The notes beneath the pieces are model-generated. The model saw only the letters and a program-made list of their open reading frames with translations. It was not told the DNA's origin and searched no databases. Positions 52,014 through 61,408 of a DNA stretch of 64,000 nucleotides are shown piece by piece (within the stretch, counting starts at the first letter, position 1; each line of letters opens with the position of its first letter). This stretch comes from Pseudoneobacillus sp042683745. GTDB lineage: Bacteria > Bacillota > Bacilli > Bacillales > Cytobacillaceae. The stretch lies in the NCBI RefSeq assembly GCF_042683745.1, contig NZ_JBHUJX010000025.1:62001-126000 (forward strand), written 5' to 3'. Made by a program: the position numbers and the translations under genes.

Positions 52014-53477
52014 TTATGTGTTTTGACCTCTGTATTGGTTCGGTGTTTGATTATTTTTTTGCTTAAATACTCGTGTGAAATATTGTTGATTAGAAAATCC
52101 GCATAGATTGGAAATTTCTTTTATTGATAAGTCTGTTTCACTTAAAAGTTTTCTAGCATTATTGATTCTCGCATCATTTAGTATTTCGCGAAAAGATTTT
52201 CCTTGTTTTTGGACAAATAAACTACTTAAATAAGCAGGATTACGGTTAAATATCTCTGCAATCCCTTCTAATGTTAATTGGGAGTTCCAAAAATGGGTAT
52301 AAACATAATCAAGACAATTTTCGATTAAATCCTTTTTTTGATCGCTAACTATTTCTTTCAAATTAAAAATTTTCGAAGTAAACAAAATTAATTCTTGAAC
52401 ATTTCGATAAATAATCGTTGAATATAAAACCTGATTAAATAAATTTAAATAATCTTCTTCAAGCTCCAAAAAAACTGTTTTCTCTTTCATGTATCTTCGA
52501 ATTTGCGCTAGAATGCTTGTCAACCGAATTCTAATTAACCCTGGATCTGGATACGGCACTCCCAAATGAAGAAATTCCATATACAACCACTCTTTGATTC
52601 CTGATAAATTCGACTGATTGAGGAAATCAATCCAAAGCTTTTGATCACTCGGAGTTAAAAATGGATCGATCACCTTCCATTTTATTTCCTCTTCATATTG
52701 TATTACCCGGTTGAAACCTGTAAAAAACGTTGCGTCGAGAAGTTTATTTATTTCTAGATAACGACCATGTATGGTTATATTTCTATCTGTCGGTAGAGAA
52801 ATGACGATGGAAAGTGGTTGGGACTCATATAACTGCCAATCCCGTAATAATCGTTGGCATTCCTCATACCAGGGCAATTTCTCCTCCATTGCAATCCCAA
52901 TAATACAATCGGATAAGGAGAAAAATTCAATTTCCTTTTGAAAGGAGTAATCTTTTAAAAAGGAAAACAATTTATTTATTTCCGAAGGTATTTCGACTTT
53001 AAAACCTAAAAAAACAAATTCTTTTGCAGTTGTTTCATCATCATTGAAAAGTTGAGTTAATTCGATTTTACTTTTCTGCTTTTTCATCACTGGACTAAAA
53101 AGCTGATTTGATTTTATTTCCCTTACTATAGTTTGAACACTTCGTTGCAGTTGCTCAGGGGATACTGGTTTTAACAATAATTGATCCACCCCTATGTCAA
53201 TTGCCTTCATCGCAGTTTCAAATGTTGATTCCAAAGTTATCCCAATAACCCTTGGTCTTAATACCTTAATCCATTTCAAAATTTTTTCTTGATCACTTTG
53301 AGCTAATATCTCGATTTCAAGGATTAAAATATCTACTGGAAAACTTTCCATTTTATGAATCAACTCGGATAGATTATTAGCTTGTCCAATATTTAACGAG
53401 GCGTCATTTGATTTTAACAACCATTCCATCCCATTTGTTTCATAACGTTCTCGATTTGCAATAAGGATATGAATCAT
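52014..53477 (-). CDS. AraC-type regulator with a degenerate receiver domain
   Basis: A 487-residue protein. Residues 1-125 have the receiver fold (MIHILIANRERYETN, ILILEIE, LLLKPVSPEQL) but the acidic pair after the first strand is replaced by Asn/Arg and the phosphorylated Asp by Glu, so control by phosphorylation is doubtful. A long middle region follows, then two AraC helix-turn-helix motifs (LTLEGIAEIFNRNPAYLSSLF; LSIKEISNLCGFSNQQYFTRVF). The ATG at 53477 follows GGGGGG. No kinase lies beside it. It is divergent from a cupredoxin gene, a possible target. Confidence 0.82.
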   Translation of the reverse strand: MIHILIANRERYETNGMEWLLKSNDASLNIGQANNLSELIHKMESFPVDILILEIEILAQSDQEKILKWIKVLRPRVIGITLESTFETAMKAIDIGVDQLLLKPVSPEQLQRSVQTIVREIKSNQLFSPVMKKQKSKIELTQLFNDDETTAKEFVFLGFKVEIPSEINKLFSFLKDYSFQKEIEFFSLSDCIIGIAMEEKLPWYEECQRLLRDWQLYESQPLSIVISLPTDRNITIHGRYLEINKLLDATFFTGFNRVIQYEEEIKWKVIDPFLTPSDQKLWIDFLNQSNLSGIKEWLYMEFLHLGVPYPDPGLIRIRLTSILAQIRRYMKEKTVFLELEEDYLNLFNQVLYSTIIYRNVQELILFTSKIFNLKEIVSDQKKDLIENCLDYVYTHFWNSQLTLEGIAEIFNRNPAYLSSLFVQKQGKSFREILNDARINNARKLLSETDLSIKEISNLCGFSNQQYFTRVFKQKNNQTPNQYRGQNT

Positions 53478-53663
53478 CGGATCCCCCCTTCTTCCATCAT
53501 TATTAATCTGCCAAACCATTTTTGTAAAGAATCTTTAGAAAAACTTAGACAAGTTTCCCTACCCTTTAAGCATATAGTTTAAAAGACAAGCAGTTTAAGA
53601 ATTACAGCAACATGTATGGCTAAAGAAGTTTCATTAAGAAAGCAAGTGAACGGAGGTGATAGA

Positions 53664-54116
53664 GTGGGATTTTTAGTTTTGAAAAAAAGAACTGTCTTTT
53701 TATTCCTTTTAATTGGGATTTCCATTATTTCAGCATCAATTTGGTTAATCATTAAATCACCTGATCTTCCAGCTTCAAACGTAAATACGGAAAAAGCGAT
53801 TAGAGAAATCCATATGGTCACAGGGGAATTTAAAGCAACAACGAGCAAGGGAAAAGTAATTGAAGCTTACCGCTGGGATCCGGGAACCATTTTCCTTGAG
53901 AAAGACGAAAAAGTTCATCTTATTATTTACGGAGTAAATGGGAACGAACACCCTTTTAGAATCGAAGGAACAAATATTAATGGAATGATTAAAAAAGGTG
54001 AAGAAACGGTTGTCCCTTTAAGTTTTGATAAAGAAGGTACTTATCGTTTAATTTGCGATACACATTCCGATAAAGACCATAATGGTCCAATGATTGCCTA
54101 TATCGTCGTCGACTAA
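53664..54116 (+). CDS. Membrane-anchored cupredoxin-like protein
   Basis: A 150-residue protein with one N-terminal span (about 9-30) and an outer cupredoxin domain. The copper ligands look complete: His in GNEHPFRIEG, then CDTHSDKDHNGPM giving Cys, His and Met. The start chosen is GTG at 53664 because GGAGGTGATAG lies just before it; sixteen codons upstream are open without a site. It may carry electrons to a respiratory enzyme or store copper. The SCO copper chaperone elsewhere in the window fits a copper respiratory system. Confidence 0.72.
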   Translation: MGFLVLKKRTVFLFLLIGISIISASIWLIIKSPDLPASNVNTEKAIREIHMVTGEFKATTSKGKVIEAYRWDPGTIFLEKDEKVHLIIYGVNGNEHPFRIEGTNINGMIKKGEETVVPLSFDKEGTYRLICDTHSDKDHNGPMIAYIVVD

Positions 54117-54124
54117 TTTTTACA

Positions 54125-54161
54125 CAAGAGACAGGAGAGTTATTCCTGTCTCTTCTTTTTG
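54125..54161 (+). terminator. Terminator after the cupredoxin gene
   Basis: AGAGACAGGA/TCCTGTCTCT stem followed by TCTTTTT. Confidence 0.9.
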
Positions 54162-54327
54162 CAATTATTAAAACAATTTAAATATAACAGAAGAGATAAA
54201 TTGATTAAAAAAATAATGGTACAGTTTCAGGAAATTAATAGTTTTCATTCGTTATAATAAAGACTTTTTGTCTGAAATGTGAAATTTACTTTGACTTCAC
54301 AAGTTGTTAACAATTCCAATCGTATAT

Positions 54328-54343
54328 TGTGACTTTTATCACC
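54328..54343 (+). promoter_or_regulatory. Fnr box of the pfl promoter
   Basis: TGTGA-CTTTTA-TCACC, one mismatch from the Fnr palindrome. A -10 TATGAT at 54365-54370 gives a start near 54377 and puts the box at about -41.5, just as at narK. Confidence 0.75.
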
Positions 54344-54411
54344 TATAATCTGTAGTATAAGTTTTATGATAAAACCATCAAATCTGTTATATCTAAAATG
54401 AGGTGGAATGC

Positions 54412-56637
54412 ATGAATATGTGGACAGGATTTGTTAAGGGTACTTGGACAAATGAAGTAAATGTAAGAGATTTTATTTTAAAAAATTTCCAACCATACGA
54501 TGGTGACGATCGTTTTCTTACAAGTTCTACTACCGCTACAAATAAGCTATGGGAACAAGTAATGGAGCTAACAGCTCAAGAACGAGAAAAAGGCGGAGTT
54601 CTCGAGATGGATACCGAAACAGTATCTACCATCATCTCGCATGGAGCAGGATATTTAAATGAGGAGCTAGAAAAAATTGTAGGTGTTCAGACGGATAAAC
54701 CTTTTAACCGTTCGCTTCAGCCTTTTGGTGGAATCCGAATGGCAAAGTCAGCATGTGAAGCTTATGGTTATCAATTAAATAAAGAAGTTGAAAAGATTTT
54801 TACAGATTATCACAAAACCCATAATCAAGGTGTTTTTGATGCTTATACAGATGAAATGATGCTTGCAAGGAAAGCTGGTATCATTACAGGTCTACCAGAT
54901 GCATACGGACGTGGACGTATTATTGGGGATTACCGTCGAGTCGCCCTATATGGGGTTGATTTCTTAATTAACGAAAAGAAAAAGGACCTTGCCACAACAA
55001 GTAAAGTTATGACTGAAGAGAATATGCGTCTACGAGAAGAAATTTCGGAGCAAATTCGTGCACTTAATGAATTAAAACAATTAGCAAATATCTACGGATT
55101 TGATATTTCCGAGTCAGCTTGTAACGCAAAGGAAGCATTTCAATGGTTATACTTCGGCTATTTAGCTGCAATTAAAGAACAAAATGGAGCTGCAATGAGT
55201 CTAGGAAGAGTGTCTACATTCTTAGATATATACATTGAACGTGATTTACAGAACGGCACTTTAACAGAAGAAGCTGCCCAAGAGCTGGTTGATCATTTCA
55301 TCATGAAGCTAAGGCTTGTGAAATTTGCCCGCACACCAGATTACAACGAGTTATTCAGCGGTGATCCAACTTGGGTGACAGAATCAATTGGCGGAATCGC
55401 ATTAGACGGACGCCCACTCGTAACAAAGAATAGCTTCCGTTTTTTACACACTTTAAATAATCTCGGTCCAGCACCAGAACCAAACTTAACGGTTCTTTGG
55501 TCGCCACAGCTACCAGAAAACTTTAAAAAATATTGTGCGAAAATGTCTATTAAAACAAGTTCCATCCAATATGAAAATGATGATATTATGCGTCCAGAAT
55601 ATGGCGATGATTACGGTATTGCCTGCTGCGTTTCCGCGATGGAAATCGGTAAGCAGATGCAATTTTTCGGAGCACGTGCTAATTTAGCCAAAGCGCTACT
55701 ATACTCGATCAATGGTGGAATGGATGAACAGATAAAGATTCAAGTGGGTCCAAATTATGCTCCAATCACTTCAGAAATATTAAACTATGATGAGGTAATG
55801 GAAAAATTCGATCAAATGATGGAATGGTTAGCTGATTTATATATAAATACTTTAAACGTCATCCATTATATGCATGATAAATATAGCTATGAACGGATTG
55901 AAATGGCCCTACATGATACTGAAGTGATGAGAACAATGGCAACTGGCATCGCTGGCCTTAGTGTAGTTGCCGATTCTTTAAGCGCAATAAAATATGGTGA
56001 AGTGAAAGTAATCAGAGATGAGAATGGTATCGTCATTGATTTTGAAACAAAAGGTGATTATCCGAAATACGGAAACAACGATGATCGTGTAGATGAAATA
56101 GCAGTCGAATTGGTTAAAAGCTTTGTGAAAAAACTTCGGAAACATCTGACGTACCGTAACTCTGTCCATACTTTATCTATTCTTACGATTACTTCAAACG
56201 TCGTTTACGGAAAGAAAACAGGGAATACTCCTGATGGACGCTTAGCTGGAGAACCATTTGCACCTGGTGCGAACCCTATGCACGGACGTGACACAAAAGG
56301 AACTTTAGCCTCACTGTCATCGGTTGCCAAGTTACCATATGATTACGCATTAGATGGAATATCAAACACATTTTCTATTGTACCAAAGGCGTTAGGAAAA
56401 GAAGAAGAAAGCCAAATTCGAAATCTCGTATCTATCTTAGATGGATATTCATTAAAGTCTGGTCATCATTTAAATGTAAACGTATTTAATCGTGAGACAT
56501 TAATGGATGCGATGGAACATCCAGAATTGTATCCTCAATTAACGATACGTGTCTCTGGATACGCAGTAAACTTTATTAAACTAACACGTGAACAGCAATT
56601 AGATGTGATTAATCGAACATTCCATGAATCGTTATAA
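54412..56637 (+). CDS. pflB: Pyruvate formate-lyase
   Basis: A 741-residue glycyl-radical enzyme that converts pyruvate and CoA to acetyl-CoA and formate without oxygen. The catalytic Cys pair is in YGIACCVSAMEIGKQMQFFG, and the radical Gly is in TIRVSGYAVNF near the C-terminus. The ATG at 54412 follows GAGGTGG; a GTG inside that site begins a slightly longer frame. Together with pflA it forms an operon behind an Fnr box. Formate would feed the selenocysteine formate dehydrogenase at 32839. Confidence 0.96.
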   Translation: MNMWTGFVKGTWTNEVNVRDFILKNFQPYDGDDRFLTSSTTATNKLWEQVMELTAQEREKGGVLEMDTETVSTIISHGAGYLNEELEKIVGVQTDKPFNRSLQPFGGIRMAKSACEAYGYQLNKEVEKIFTDYHKTHNQGVFDAYTDEMMLARKAGIITGLPDAYGRGRIIGDYRRVALYGVDFLINEKKKDLATTSKVMTEENMRLREEISEQIRALNELKQLANIYGFDISESACNAKEAFQWLYFGYLAAIKEQNGAAMSLGRVSTFLDIYIERDLQNGTLTEEAAQELVDHFIMKLRLVKFARTPDYNELFSGDPTWVTESIGGIALDGRPLVTKNSFRFLHTLNNLGPAPEPNLTVLWSPQLPENFKKYCAKMSIKTSSIQYENDDIMRPEYGDDYGIACCVSAMEIGKQMQFFGARANLAKALLYSINGGMDEQIKIQVGPNYAPITSEILNYDEVMEKFDQMMEWLADLYINTLNVIHYMHDKYSYERIEMALHDTEVMRTMATGIAGLSVVADSLSAIKYGEVKVIRDENGIVIDFETKGDYPKYGNNDDRVDEIAVELVKSFVKKLRKHLTYRNSVHTLSILTITSNVVYGKKTGNTPDGRLAGEPFAPGANPMHGRDTKGTLASLSSVAKLPYDYALDGISNTFSIVPKALGKEEESQIRNLVSILDGYSLKSGHHLNVNVFNRETLMDAMEHPELYPQLTIRVSGYAVNFIKLTREQQLDVINRTFHESL

Positions 56638-56688
56638 AAAAGACTAAATAAATGTCCACATCTTGTTAAACGAAAGGAGATTTTCATC

Positions 56689-57432
56689 ATGAACGGAAAC
56701 ATTCATTCAATTGAGACACTAGGCACAGTAGATGGACCGGGAATCCGATATGTCGTTTTTACACAAGGGTGTCTCTTACGCTGTCAGTTTTGTCATAATG
56801 CAGACACATGGGAAATTGGGACTGGAAAGCAAATGTCTGTTTCCGATATCATGAACGATTTGATTTCTTATCTTCCGTTTATTCAAGCTTCAAACGGTGG
56901 TATTACAGTAAGTGGAGGTGAACCTCTCTTACAGATTCCTTTTTTAATTGAGCTTTTTAAAGAATGCAAAAAAAAAGGAATCCATACAACCATAGATTCA
57001 TCAGGTGGATGTTATTCAAACGCAAAGCTCTTCCAAGAGCAATTATCGGAATTACTCCAATACACGGATTTAATATTACTAGATTTAAAACATATTAATC
57101 GAAAAAAACATATTCAACTTACTGGATTGCCCAATGATCATATTCTGGAATTTGCCCATCATCTTTCAGAACAACAAGTACCTATTTGGATTAGACATGT
57201 ACTTGTTCCAAGTGTCACAGACGATATAACGGATTTGAATAAGATGGGAGATTTTATCAGTACTTTAAAAAATGTGCAGAAAATCGAAGTTCTCCCCTAT
57301 CACAAGTTGGGAGTTTATAAATGGGAGGCACTTGGTCTAGAATACCCTTTGAAAGATGTTGAACCACCTACTGATGCACAAGTAGAAAACGCTCTGCATA
57401 TCTTATCTAAGAAGTGTCAGTTTACTTCTTAA
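56689..57432 (+). CDS. pflA: Pyruvate formate-lyase activating enzyme
   Basis: A 247-residue radical-SAM enzyme that abstracts a hydrogen from the PflB glycine. The cluster motif is QGCLLRCQFCHNADTW (CxxxCxxC), followed by GGITVSGGEPLLQ, the SAM-contacting GGE motif. GAAAGGAG precedes the ATG. It follows pflB by 51 bases on the same strand and ends before a terminator. Confidence 0.95.
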   Translation: MNGNIHSIETLGTVDGPGIRYVVFTQGCLLRCQFCHNADTWEIGTGKQMSVSDIMNDLISYLPFIQASNGGITVSGGEPLLQIPFLIELFKECKKKGIHTTIDSSGGCYSNAKLFQEQLSELLQYTDLILLDLKHINRKKHIQLTGLPNDHILEFAHHLSEQQVPIWIRHVLVPSVTDDITDLNKMGDFISTLKNVQKIEVLPYHKLGVYKWEALGLEYPLKDVEPPTDAQVENALHILSKKCQFTS

Positions 57433-57457
57433 TTTGTTTAACTCCCCCTATTTAGAT

Positions 57458-57488
57458 GCTGCACATAAAATGTGTAGCTTTTTTTATT
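57458..57488 (+). terminator. Terminator after pflA
   Basis: GCTGCACAT/ATGTGTAGC stem followed by seven T. Confidence 0.85.
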
Positions 57489-57534
57489 TGATTCCTTATA
57501 CATATTCTATATAATGGAAATAGAGGTGATTTAT

Positions 57535-58605
57535 ATGGTTTATCAGACTTCTAAGACTAAATGGGGGATCTATCTAACTTTATTATTTTTAATCTTAATT
57601 GCCAATTACACTTTGTATCATCAACCAATTTTCTTACCTTTTGATAAAAATGTCGTTATTGCTTCTCTCATTGATTTTATTATTGTCATTCCGATCATGA
57701 CATATTTTTTCATTATTCGTAAAAAATATTCGATAAAGGCAATCTGCATTCCCATACTTGGCGGTTATGCAGCGGCACACTATATTATTCCACAAGACTT
57801 ACTGCAAACATATTCACAGATTACTTGGATTGTTATTGGAATCGAAGTTTGTATTATAGGACTTGAATTATTTATTCTCTATAAAGTCCTCACAAAACTG
57901 CCGACTCTTATTAATGATTTTAAGAAACGTACAACTGAAGGGATTTATTTTTTCGAAAATATAAGCATTACCTTAGAATCAGTTATGCCAAAATCTCAAA
58001 TAAAAAAAATAATGTCAACAGAAATGTCTATTTATTTTTATTCATTATTTTCGTATCGGAAGAAGCCTTTTGCACCTGTTAATGTTGAAACCTTTACATA
58101 TCATCAAAAAACAAGTGTTATTGCATTAAACATCATGTTAATACATGCCATTGTTATTGAAACGATTGGAATTCATTATTTCTTACATCAAGTAAATCCA
58201 ATTCTTTCGTATATACTTTTATTTTTAAACGTGTATTCAGTTTTATTATTTTTGGCAGAGATTCAAGCGACACGTCTCTCCCCTATTCAAATAAATTCAG
58301 ATTATCTTATCGTCCAGATTGGACTAATGAAAAGAATTAAAGTTCCTTTCCAAGCGATTTCTCAATTTAACTATTACAACGGTCCTGAGAAATTAAGTAA
58401 AAAGGAGCTTGAACATACTTTTGATGCACGTGTAAATGATTTCATTCAAGAGAAACCGATGTTTGAAATTGCATTAAATAATCAAATAACAGCTAGCCTT
58501 CTATATGGCTTTACAAAAAAAGTAGATCGTCTTCTGATTTCCGTTGACGAAGCAGATCGTTTTTATCAAACCCTAAATCGCAAGCTTCAAAAAATAGAAG
58601 ATTAA
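57535..58605 (+). CDS. Multi-span membrane protein of unknown function
   Basis: A 356-residue protein with about six hydrophobic segments (four between residues 10 and 125, two near 205-245 around LNIMLIHAIVIETIGIHYFL) and a cytoplasmic C-terminal domain of about 100 residues with a PH-like strand pattern. The ATG at 57535 follows AGAGGTGATT. I do not recognise the family beyond Bacillaceae membrane proteins of this type. A 55-base palindrome starts three bases after the stop. Confidence 0.6.
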   Translation: MVYQTSKTKWGIYLTLLFLILIANYTLYHQPIFLPFDKNVVIASLIDFIIVIPIMTYFFIIRKKYSIKAICIPILGGYAAAHYIIPQDLLQTYSQITWIVIGIEVCIIGLELFILYKVLTKLPTLINDFKKRTTEGIYFFENISITLESVMPKSQIKKIMSTEMSIYFYSLFSYRKKPFAPVNVETFTYHQKTSVIALNIMLIHAIVIETIGIHYFLHQVNPILSYILLFLNVYSVLLFLAEIQATRLSPIQINSDYLIVQIGLMKRIKVPFQAISQFNYYNGPEKLSKKELEHTFDARVNDFIQEKPMFEIALNNQITASLLYGFTKKVDRLLISVDEADRFYQTLNRKLQKIED

Positions 58606-58607
58606 CT

Positions 58608-58662
58608 CTTTAACACATTAAAGCACTAGGGGACAGTCCCCCGGTGCTTTAATGTGTTAAAG
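58608..58662. repeat. 55-base palindromic element, copy 3
   Basis: Arms of 19 bases (58608-58626 with 58644-58662) pair perfectly; the tip GGGG-ACAGT-CCCC is slightly imperfect. It lies two bases after a stop codon and probably terminates that gene. Confidence 0.9.
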
Positions 58663-58743
58663 TAAAAGGTAAAAATCTTCTATTGTATAATTTCTTGATC
58701 GCGATTACACTATATACATTCGTGTAATAATGAGGTGAGACTT

Positions 58744-59031
58744 ATTTTAGAACTTTTTGGTGAATTAACTGAACTCAATGCCATCTATGCCATCTATACA
58801 GGGATAATTCTAAGTCTTATCTTAAAATATATTTGGACAATCAATTTTGAAAGCTGGGAAGATACTTCCTTTGCAAATCAATCTTACGAATATAAAAAAA
58901 ACGATCATCAAATCATTTTAAAAAAGTTCCGAACTAAATCCCATTTATTATTCATATGGATCATTCAAATCGTCCGTCGAAAAGACGCAACATCTTCTGA
59001 CGAAACGAACCACTCTATTTTCTTCTATTAA
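58744..59031 (+). CDS. Small protein with one membrane span; start codon unclear
   Basis: About 96 residues: LELFGELTELNAIYAIYTG, a hydrophobic helix (about 15-32), then a charged tail with FRTKSHLLFIWIIQIVRR. The only standard start, GTG at 58735, lies within the ribosome site GAGGTGA; an ATT at 58744 is placed properly after it. Either the GTG is used despite this or the start is non-standard. The yidC paralogue follows 32 bases later, so the two may be co-transcribed. Confidence 0.4.
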   Translation: MLELFGELTELNAIYAIYTGIILSLILKYIWTINFESWEDTSFANQSYEYKKNDHQIILKKFRTKSHLLFIWIIQIVRRKDATSSDETNHSIFFY

Positions 59032-59063
59032 AATTATTTTATTTTAGGAGGAAATGGAAACAT

Positions 59064-59837
59064 ATGAAAAAATATTACGTAGTAATGATGACAATTCTTA
59101 TCTTCACCCTTACAGGTTGCTCAGCACAAAGTGGAAACGATCCATCATTTTTTCAACACTTTTTAGTCGGGCCATTTAAATCAGCGATACATTTTACCGC
59201 AAACCTTTTTGGTGGAAGCTTTGGGATCGCAATCATTTTACTAACTTTAGCTGTTCGTTTTGCCCTTCTACCATTGATGCTAAAACAGTATAAAAATCAG
59301 GCGGAAATGAAGGGAAAAATGGATCGTTTAAAACCAGAAATGGATGACATCCAAAAACGATTAAAAGCTGAAAAAGACAAATTAAAACAACAAGAAATCC
59401 AAAGGGAAATGTTTGGATTATATAAAAAACACAATGTCAATCCCATGTCAATTGGGTGCTTGCCGTTATTATTACAGATGCCAATTCTTATGGGCTTCTA
59501 CTATGCTATTCGCGGTTCTGAAGAAATTGCCTCTCATTCCTTTTTATGGTTTAGTCTTGGGCAACCAGATATCGTGATTACTCTAATTGCAGGAGTCGCT
59601 TATTATTTTCAGTTCAAAGTGTCTCAAGCAAATATGCCGATTCAACAGCAACAACAGATGAAATTTATGGGACTTCTCTCACCTATTATGATCGTTGTTT
59701 TCTCCTTTAAAGCACCAGCTGCTCTTCCATTATATTGGACAGTCGGTGGAGTTTTCTTAATTATTCAAACGATAATAGGTAGAAAAATGTATCCATCAGT
59801 GAAACAAGAGGAGTTACCTGAAAAACAACAATCATAG
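59064..59837 (+). CDS. YidC/Oxa1-family membrane insertase
   Basis: A 257-residue lipoprotein insertase. The signal ends FTLTGCSAQ with Cys20 as the lipidated residue. LTLAVRFALLPLMLKQYKNQ carries the conserved Arg in the hydrophilic groove, then a charged hairpin (about 90-120), CLPLLLQMPILMGFYYAI and a last span before PLYWTVGGVFLIIQT. Five spans as in SpoIIIJ and YqjG of Bacillus; which of the two it represents cannot be decided. AGGAGGAAATGG precedes the ATG. Confidence 0.92.
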   Translation: MKKYYVVMMTILIFTLTGCSAQSGNDPSFFQHFLVGPFKSAIHFTANLFGGSFGIAIILLTLAVRFALLPLMLKQYKNQAEMKGKMDRLKPEMDDIQKRLKAEKDKLKQQEIQREMFGLYKKHNVNPMSIGCLPLLLQMPILMGFYYAIRGSEEIASHSFLWFSLGQPDIVITLIAGVAYYFQFKVSQANMPIQQQQQMKFMGLLSPIMIVVFSFKAPAALPLYWTVGGVFLIIQTIIGRKMYPSVKQEELPEKQQS

Positions 59838-59841
59838 AAAA

Positions 59842-59873
59842 AATGCCAGGGCATAGCCTTGGCATTTTCACAT
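59842..59873. terminator. Bidirectional terminator between yidC and the glycosidase gene
   Basis: AATGCCA-GGC/GCC-TGGCATT hairpin between convergent stops, flanked by A and T runs. Confidence 0.85.
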
Positions 59874-61286
59874 TAATTTTTTAATCGTAAAATTATCTTC
59901 TAACAACACCCAATTTTGCGGATAAGGATAGCCTAATACCCAATAACTAACTCCTCTTAAATTATAGTCTTTTATCGTATCAAATTTTGCTTGAGCACTT
60001 CTAGCATCCTCAAACCATACAATATGGTTTCTACCTTGTTCATCTTTATAATTAAAGAATGGTGATGCCGCAACAGGATCATATTGAATTATTGCTCCGT
60101 ATTTTACCGCACGTGCAACTGCTTCCTGGGGACTATATGTTTCTGCTTCCTTTCCTTGAACATGTGGAATGACCCAGTCTCTAGCATATAACTGAAAGCC
60201 CATTAAAATTTTATTTCTCGGAATGACGGTTACTGCATAATCTAAAACCTGCTTAATTTTATTCAAAGGAGAAACGGCTTGTGGAGCTCCGAATCTATAA
60301 CCCCATTCATAAGTCATTAACACAACAAAATCAGCGATTCTACCGTGAGCGGCATAATCATGCGCTTCATATAATAATCCTTTTTGTTCAGCAGATTCCT
60401 TTGGTGCTAATGATGTCGAAACAAAATAGCCATCTTTGTGTAAAACATCAACCGCACGTTGTAAAAATTGATTATATAATTCACGGTCCTGTGGAAGAAC
60501 ATTCTCAAAGTCAATATTCAATCCTTTATATCCCTTGTCTTTCATTATTTTTAAAATATTTTCTAATAATTTTGATCTATGTTCCTCACTTGCCAAAACT
60601 GAATGTGCAATATTATGCCCTGTGGAAGAGGAGGTGAAATTCGTAATTGACATCATTGGAACTGCATGTTTTGATAACCCAGTTTGAATTGCTTGTGTAT
60701 CATCCTTCATATAAAGCACCAAAGATCCGTCTTCTTGAATGACATATGCAAAGGGAGCAAGGTAGGTTAAATGTTCTGCTACCTCTCCAACCATCTGAAC
60801 GGCGGCTTCGCCTGAATGATACGTAAAAGCATTGGATTCAATTATTGGCTTTCTTTTCGGTATCGTCAAAACCATACCTATATATAATGAATTGGGATTT
60901 TGAATTCGATTGGCTTTTATTATTTCTTGGATGGTCGTTTGATAGCGTTGAGCGATTTGCCAAAGCGTTTCACCTGATTGAACGGTATGTTGAGTTGGAG
61001 GAATCCGTAATGTTGCTCCTGGATAAATGACTGCTGGATTCGAGATTTGATTTGCTCTCATTATCGCATCAACGGTTGTTCCATATCTCCCGGCAATCAT
61101 CCATAAAGCCTCACCGGATTTCACGGTATGAATTAAATCGTTTATTGGTACAATTAATGCTTGACCGACAACTAACTGATTTGGCTTTTCTAAGCCATTA
61201 ACCGTTACCATTTGTGCAATGCTTACTTGATACCGATTAGCAATTTGCCATAAAGCTTCTCCTCTTTGTACAACATGTATAATCAT
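59868..61286 (-). CDS. Spore peptidoglycan glycosidase, YaaH/SleL type (three LysM plus GH18)
   Basis: A 472-residue protein with three LysM domains (about 1-44, 46-92 and 95-140; repeats of GEALWQIANRYQVS type) followed by a GH18 barrel (about 150-470). The catalytic motif is GLNIDFENVLPQDR with the Glu acid, and the barrel ends RGVSYWVLGYPYPQNW. Such enzymes cut cortex muropeptides during germination or sit in the spore coat. There is no signal peptide, in line with YaaH. ATG at 61286 follows TTGGAGG. Confidence 0.88.
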   Translation of the reverse strand: MIIHVVQRGEALWQIANRYQVSIAQMVTVNGLEKPNQLVVGQALIVPINDLIHTVKSGEALWMIAGRYGTTVDAIMRANQISNPAVIYPGATLRIPPTQHTVQSGETLWQIAQRYQTTIQEIIKANRIQNPNSLYIGMVLTIPKRKPIIESNAFTYHSGEAAVQMVGEVAEHLTYLAPFAYVIQEDGSLVLYMKDDTQAIQTGLSKHAVPMMSITNFTSSSTGHNIAHSVLASEEHRSKLLENILKIMKDKGYKGLNIDFENVLPQDRELYNQFLQRAVDVLHKDGYFVSTSLAPKESAEQKGLLYEAHDYAAHGRIADFVVLMTYEWGYRFGAPQAVSPLNKIKQVLDYAVTVIPRNKILMGFQLYARDWVIPHVQGKEAETYSPQEAVARAVKYGAIIQYDPVAASPFFNYKDEQGRNHIVWFEDARSAQAKFDTIKDYNLRGVSYWVLGYPYPQNWVLLEDNFTIKKLM

Positions 61287-61372
61287 GGCATCCTCCAATA
61301 TTAAAGTTCTCTAAGTAAAATATGATGAAAGAACCCATTTTGTGAAATGATCAAGTATTTACAAGATTGTCC

Positions 61373-61408
61373 ATAAAAAAAGAAAAGCCTGTAGCAGGCT
61401 CTTCTTAT
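61373..61408 (-). terminator. Terminator after the crcB pair
   Basis: GAGCCTG-CTA-CAGGCTT hairpin then seven T on the minus strand, overlapping the stop of the crcB gene. Confidence 0.85.
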
